Shown here piece by piece: positions 60,305 to 64,000 of a stretch of DNA of 64,000 nt. The DNA lies in contig JAPPLF010000041.1 of NCBI GenBank assembly GCA_028874215.1, positions 79,495 to 143,494 on the forward strand, read 5' to 3'. Numbering within the stretch: the stretch's first letter is position 1; the number at the start of each line of letters is the position of its first letter. The position numbers and the translations under genes were made by a program. A model generated the notes under the pieces. That model ran no database searches and was not told the DNA's origin. It saw only the letters and a list, made by a program, of their open reading frames with translations. The stretch comes from Acidobacteriota bacterium (GTDB lineage Bacteria; Acidobacteriota; UBA6911; RPQK01; JAJDTT01).

Positions 60305-62146
60305 TCACTGCACGACGACGCTACGGGTGGAGGTCGCCATTCGGCCCGAAAGGCTCTGGCGCAGGACCACCACCAGATCGTATTTGCCCGGCGGAGCGTC
60401 CTTTTCGGAGCTGGAGCTGAAATCCCGGTAACGCTGAAAATGGTCCAGGCCCTCGCTGTCCAGGTCCAGATCCAGACGTTTGAAGAAAAGGAAGTCCTCG
60501 CCCACCCACTTGCCCGAATCGTCGACCAGCGCACCGAACATCTCCATGACGCAGCGGTTCTTCCGGCCGTTGCGCGAAAAAGCGAACGAACGCGTGGGGA
60601 TCAAGGTGCGGACCTTCAGCTTGCCCGACGGGTTGGTGACCTGGACCCGGAAGGGAAAGTCCCGAAACAGTTCGGGAAACTTGAAGGCGTTGGCAAGATC
60701 CGCATGCGCCGTCTGCTCCGGGTCCGCGTCGACGTATCCTTGGCGGTAACGGAGCTTGACTCCCTTTCGCGCCAGCTTGACCCGGATCTCGTGGAACTTG
60801 CCCGGCTTCCGCTTCGCGCGGGGCGCATATCCCAGCAGGTAGTAGCTGCGCCCGTCGTCGAAGGCCTTCCCGATGCCACGCGCCATGTCGTTGTCGTTCA
60901 GAAAGGAGAGTCCGCCGGTGCCCGACGACAGGGTAGTGAGAAAATCCTGGGGAGCCGTGATGTCCTGATTCGAGTGGGAAGCGTACATGTGGCTTCCCGA
61001 CTGCCGGGTCGCGGCATTGGAAATGGCCGGAGGCATCAGGCCCCGGGGATCGATGCTGTAGATGGAGACCTGCGATCGATTCGCCTGGTCGATGACCGAC
61101 CGCAACCGCGACTCGAAGCTGGTCCGCCGGCCCGAACCCGCCATGCTGCTGTTCACTAGCATGTGGACCTGCGCGTACTGGCTGGGGGCGAACATTGCGG
61201 CGCGCTCGCGGATGATGTTCTTCATGACGGTGCGGGCGTTCAGCGGGTATCCGGCCGAGATCAGCATCAAGTGCTTGCGTCCCGGGAGGGAACGCAGATG
61301 GCGGGCCAGGGCGCCGATGGCGGCGCAACTGAACGCCACCTGGATTTCCATCTGGGAGAGGATCTGCCTCGATTCGCCCGCCGCCATCTGGATGGCTCCT
61401 TCGATCTGCGGGACCAGTTCTTCCACGTTCCCCTGAGCCAGGCTCGGATCGTTGGCCACGCCGAGGGCGCCCATGTCGGCGAATATGTCGTCCATAATCT
61501 CCATGAAACGACTCAGATTGCCCTCCAACCGAGGTTCGAAGGGGACCTTGTCCAGTGCCTGGCTGAATCTTTCCGTGTCCCTGGTAAAGGCCTGATTGAT
61601 CCGAAGCCGGTGGCGGATGGTGGCCAGCATCACCTGGTCGTTCGGGCCCAGGCGCGACTCGACGAAGCTGCGAATGGCCTCCTTGCTGCGGCCCAGAGCG
61701 TCGAAGGGCATGCTGTGCAGGTCCATCAGGAAGACGTAGTACCCTTCTTCGATCGTCTGAATCGGGACGCTGCTGATGCTCGGTGTTGGTTTTCCCGGTC
61801 CCTCAGGCTCTCTCGCCGGGATCGGCGTCCCCCGGTCTTGCAGGCTGAAGAACGTCACCGTCTGGCGTTTGCCGTCTTCCAGCACCTCCAGCTCATCCGG
61901 GCGCAGATCCCAGATGAAATTGCCGTCCCGGTCGGTTGCCACAAGGTCAACCAGAACCAGTTCCGTCGACGTCTTGAAGGTGGGGACGTCCTGGGCCGAG
62001 GCGGACGGCCAGAGGCTGCAGACGATCCAGAGGAAGGCGCCAAGCCGGATTCTGACGGGAGGATTCGTCTTCTTTCCCACGTGCGGTTCCGGGCCCTTCG
62101 GCCGCTCCGCGCCGGCCTTGTTGCAGGTTTGAGCGGATTGTACCAT
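60305..62146 (-). CDS. VWA-domain protein (Acidobacterial type)
   Basis: A 613-residue exported protein. A hydrophobic signal (LGAFLWIVCSLWPSASAQD) lies at about residues 35-53. The VWFA-related domain begins with TELVLVDLVATDRDGNFI and has YYVFLMDLHSMP in place of the usual DxSxS ion site (D-L-H-S), then RKHLMLISAGYPL. The C-terminal part has YYLLGYAP and a beta-sandwich. The group is typical of Acidobacteriota and its role is unknown. The start may be GTG 62080, close to the signal. It lies 130 bases upstream of the TonB receptor on the same strand. Confidence 0.87.
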   Translation of the reverse strand: MVQSAQTCNKAGAERPKGPEPHVGKKTNPPVRIRLGAFLWIVCSLWPSASAQDVPTFKTSTELVLVDLVATDRDGNFIWDLRPDELEVLEDGKRQTVTFFSLQDRGTPIPAREPEGPGKPTPSISSVPIQTIEEGYYVFLMDLHSMPFDALGRSKEAIRSFVESRLGPNDQVMLATIRHRLRINQAFTRDTERFSQALDKVPFEPRLEGNLSRFMEIMDDIFADMGALGVANDPSLAQGNVEELVPQIEGAIQMAAGESRQILSQMEIQVAFSCAAIGALARHLRSLPGRKHLMLISAGYPLNARTVMKNIIRERAAMFAPSQYAQVHMLVNSSMAGSGRRTSFESRLRSVIDQANRSQVSIYSIDPRGLMPPAISNAATRQSGSHMYASHSNQDITAPQDFLTTLSSGTGGLSFLNDNDMARGIGKAFDDGRSYYLLGYAPRAKRKPGKFHEIRVKLARKGVKLRYRQGYVDADPEQTAHADLANAFKFPELFRDFPFRVQVTNPSGKLKVRTLIPTRSFAFSRNGRKNRCVMEMFGALVDDSGKWVGEDFLFFKRLDLDLDSEGLDHFQRYRDFSSSSEKDAPPGKYDLVVVLRQSLSGRMATSTRSVVVQ

Positions 62147-62210
62147 TCGGTTCGTGCCAGCTTCAGATCTCAGGCGTGCGGCGCAGGAGTTTCGCGGAAC
62201 CTCGAAACGA

Positions 62211-63146
62211 ATGCTTGCAACACTGGTCTGGGGCCTCGGATTCCTGCCGCTCTGGAGCCAAACCTACGATGAGGCGGTCCGCCACTTTCAGCAGCGGAAC
62301 TACCCTGAAGCCTTGGCCGTCACCTATGAAATCCTGGCGGAGGATCCCGGCAACGCTGCTGGCCATCACCTCCAGGGACTGATCTTCGCCCAGTTGCGGC
62401 AATTGCCCGAAGCCGAAGCCAGCCTGAGACGATCCGTCGAGCTGGGGCCCGGCGAGCCGGGCCATCACTTCGACCTGGCCGTCATTCTGCTCCGGCAGCA
62501 GCGGCAGGAAGAAGCGCTGCCCCTGTTGGAACGCGCCGTGGAGATGGATGGATCGAACCTGATGACCCGTTTCTACCTGGGCCGGACCTATCACGAACTC
62601 AACCGCCTCGAACGGGCGCTGGAGCAATTCAACACGATCGTCGAGAGCGACTACAGCTTTCCCGCGGTCCACTACCATCTGGCCCGGGTCCATCGGAACA
62701 ACGGAGCGGCCGGGGAGACCATTCGAGAGCTCCGGTACGAGATCGAGCTCTATCCGAAGAATGTCGTGGCCCGGCTCGAGCTGGCCGAAATGTTGCTCAA
62801 GCAGGGACAGGCAGCGGAAGCCCTGGAGCACCTGCAGGTTGCCGGGACGGGCTTCTACAGCCGCGACCGCCGGGCGGTGGCGGTGGCCAAGAGCCGCCGG
62901 CTCTACGTCACGCTGACCGCCCTCCCGCCGAGTCATCTGCACCTGCTCCTGGCCAAGGCCTACCGGGAATTGGGACGGCTGGAGGAAGCCGTCTCTTCGG
63001 CCCTGAAGTGTGTGGATCTCGATCCCCAATTGGCCGACCCGCACTACATCCTGGCGCAGATCTACCAGGAGCAGGATCGGATGGAGAAGGCGGCGCGGGC
63101 GATGGAAACCTTCAACCGGTTGAAGGCCGGGAGGGGGGACTGTTAG
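62211..63146 (+). CDS. Tetratricopeptide repeat protein (exported)
   Basis: A 311-residue protein: short signal (MLATLVWGLGFLPLWSQ) then about seven TPR units (YDEAVRHFQQRNYPEALAVT, HHLQGLIFAQLRQLPEAEAS, TRFYLGRTYHELNRLERALE, LHLLLAKAYRELGRLEEAV, LADPHYILAQIYQEQDRMEK). ATG 62211 puts the signal at the N terminus; GTG 62154 is possible but would add 19 residues before it. Divergent from the VWA gene. Its stop codon lies inside a perfect hairpin. Confidence 0.88.
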   Translation: MLATLVWGLGFLPLWSQTYDEAVRHFQQRNYPEALAVTYEILAEDPGNAAGHHLQGLIFAQLRQLPEAEASLRRSVELGPGEPGHHFDLAVILLRQQRQEEALPLLERAVEMDGSNLMTRFYLGRTYHELNRLERALEQFNTIVESDYSFPAVHYHLARVHRNNGAAGETIRELRYEIELYPKNVVARLELAEMLLKQGQAAEALEHLQVAGTGFYSRDRRAVAVAKSRRLYVTLTALPPSHLHLLLAKAYRELGRLEEAVSSALKCVDLDPQLADPHYILAQIYQEQDRMEKAARAMETFNRLKAGRGDC

Positions 63147-63153
63147 TCCCCCC
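63133..63153 (+). terminator. GGGGGGACT/AGTCCCCCC hairpin, copy 4
   Basis: A perfect nine-base stem with the loop GTT; the TPR gene's stop codon TAG is formed by the loop and right arm. The sequence after it is pyrimidine-rich (CGTCTTCC) but not a U-run. Confidence 0.5.
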
Positions 63154-63513
63154 GTCTTCCCTCTTCCTCGTCGCTGCGGGGATAGGAAAACTCCCGCTAC
63201 CAGCGACTGGGAAGTTGCCATTCCCCGGATCTCGAAGCTCGCCGGCTCCACGAGGGGTCGGCTCCTGAACGCCGACGCACTCTTTTTTCCCTTCCATGGA
63301 AACAGCCCTGCGGGGCGCAGACAGCGATGGCCGCCACCACGCCGCCCCGTCACCAGAGCACGGCGCTCGCCCGGCTCGTCACACAGCGCTTGGTGTATCA
63401 ATTCCGGCATTCAAGCCCACCACGCCCACTGAGTCCTCCATCCGGAGACCCGCCGGGTCCACACGGTTTGCTCGGACCGTTGGACGGTATGATATTGCTT
63501 GCATGGGACTCTG
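63147..63513. other. Intergenic region before the last TonB receptor gene
   Basis: About 367 bases. Apart from the hairpin at its left edge (listed separately) I see no gene with coding character; short open frames have no family resemblance. A TATGAT box near 63488 could be a -10 element but lacks a good -35. Confidence 0.4.
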
Positions 63514-64000
63514 ATGGAGTTGAATCGGCTAGGACAGCGGATATGTCTGGCTACGGTATTGTGCGTTGTTCCGTTGGCGATGCCTTCGGCAACTGCGCAG
63601 TCCACATCGGGGTCGATCCTGGGCGACGTGGCGGACCTGTCGGGAGGATTCCTGCCGGGAGCGATCGTGAGCGTTAGAAACAACGCAACCGGTGCGACCC
63701 GGGAGGCGTTGACCAACGAAGTGGGGGCCTTCCGGTTCTCGGGGCTGCCACCGTCCAACTACTCTGTGACGGTAGAGTTTCCCGGCTTTCAGACCGTAAC
63801 GCGGCCGGCGGTGACGCTGGCCGTGGGCGGCACGACGAAAGTCGATTTCGAGTTGAATGTGGGGTCGGTCGCCGAGTCGATCACCGTCGCCGGGGCGGCG
63901 CCGCTGGTGCAGCCGACGGAGAATACGGTCCAGGTTGTGGTGGCCAACCAGCGAGTGCAGGAACTGCCGACCAAGAGCCGCGACTTCATGGATCTGATGC
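63514..64000 (+). CDS. TonB-dependent receptor, N-terminal part (runs off the window)
   Basis: Open from ATG 63514 to the window end, 162 codons so far. A signal peptide (ICLATVLCVVPLAMPSATAQ, about residues 10-29) is followed by a carboxypeptidase-regulatory domain (SGSILGDVADLSGGFLPGAI, FRFSGLPPSNYSVTVEFPGF) and the start of the plug linker (ESITVAGAAPLVQPTENTVQ, VQELPTKSRDFMDLM). This is the same plan as the receptor at 56686. The rest of the gene is beyond the window. Confidence 0.88.
   Translation, partial: MELNRLGQRICLATVLCVVPLAMPSATAQSTSGSILGDVADLSGGFLPGAIVSVRNNATGATREALTNEVGAFRFSGLPPSNYSVTVEFPGFQTVTRPAVTLAVGGTTKVDFELNVGSVAESITVAGAAPLVQPTENTVQVVVANQRVQELPTKSRDFMDLM

Overview
The window looks like about 64 kb of a high-GC Gram-negative genome, most likely an acidobacterium. 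Supporting signs are two large TonB-dependent receptors with an N-terminal carboxypeptidase-regulatory domain, a VWA protein of the kind common in Acidobacteriota, CRTAC1/FG-GAP proteins, several secreted sialidase-like propellers, and outer-membrane barrels ending in aromatic residues. The assignment is inferred from gene content; no rRNA, tRNA, CRISPR array or complete insertion sequence was recognised.

Left part (1-19300). After a PadR regulator with a membrane protein and a secreted FG-GAP lipoprotein come two partner-switching signalling sets: STAS + receiver/PP2C phosphatase + anti-sigma-type kinase (3379-5517), and STAS + kinase + periplasmic binding protein + sensor histidine kinase (15023-19304). 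Between them are the squalene pathway hpnC-hpnD-hpnE (5697-8855) and a tightly coupled operon of an MpaB/rubber-oxygenase-like protein, an RND/MMPL transporter, a LolA-like periplasmic protein and an outer-membrane barrel (9243-14786). No squalene-hopene cyclase is present. The layout suggests that squalene, or a lipid made from it, is oxidised and exported. This is the best candidate here for an undescribed system.

Middle (19400-37800). A circularly permuted ATP-grasp / alpha-E / transglutaminase cassette is interrupted by an ammonium transporter gene with distinct codon use. An orphan hydantoinase-B gene follows, overlapping the transglutaminase gene. Then come an outer-membrane porin, an HpcH/HpaI aldolase, a formamidase-type amidase, two sialidase-like proteins, a lectin-like secreted protein, a Tat-exported mannonate-dehydratase-like protein, a discoidin-domain lipoprotein and an SDR/DUF2867 protein.

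Right part (37900-64000). A carbohydrate-type island holds a TonB receptor, six secreted paralogues of a beta-propeller glycosidase-like family (40500-53180), an SDR and a Gfo/Idh/MocA-type oxidoreductase. The last two paralogues form a chain of four-base overlaps with a CRTAC1 protein and a TPR protein. Two toxin-antitoxin loci sit at the edges: hicAB, with a perfect 39-nt palindrome over its promoter, and a HigBA-like pair whose toxin has lost its 5' part. The window ends with a second TonB receptor, the VWA protein, a TPR protein and the start of a third TonB receptor. GGGGAC/GTCCCC hairpins occur between genes in this part.
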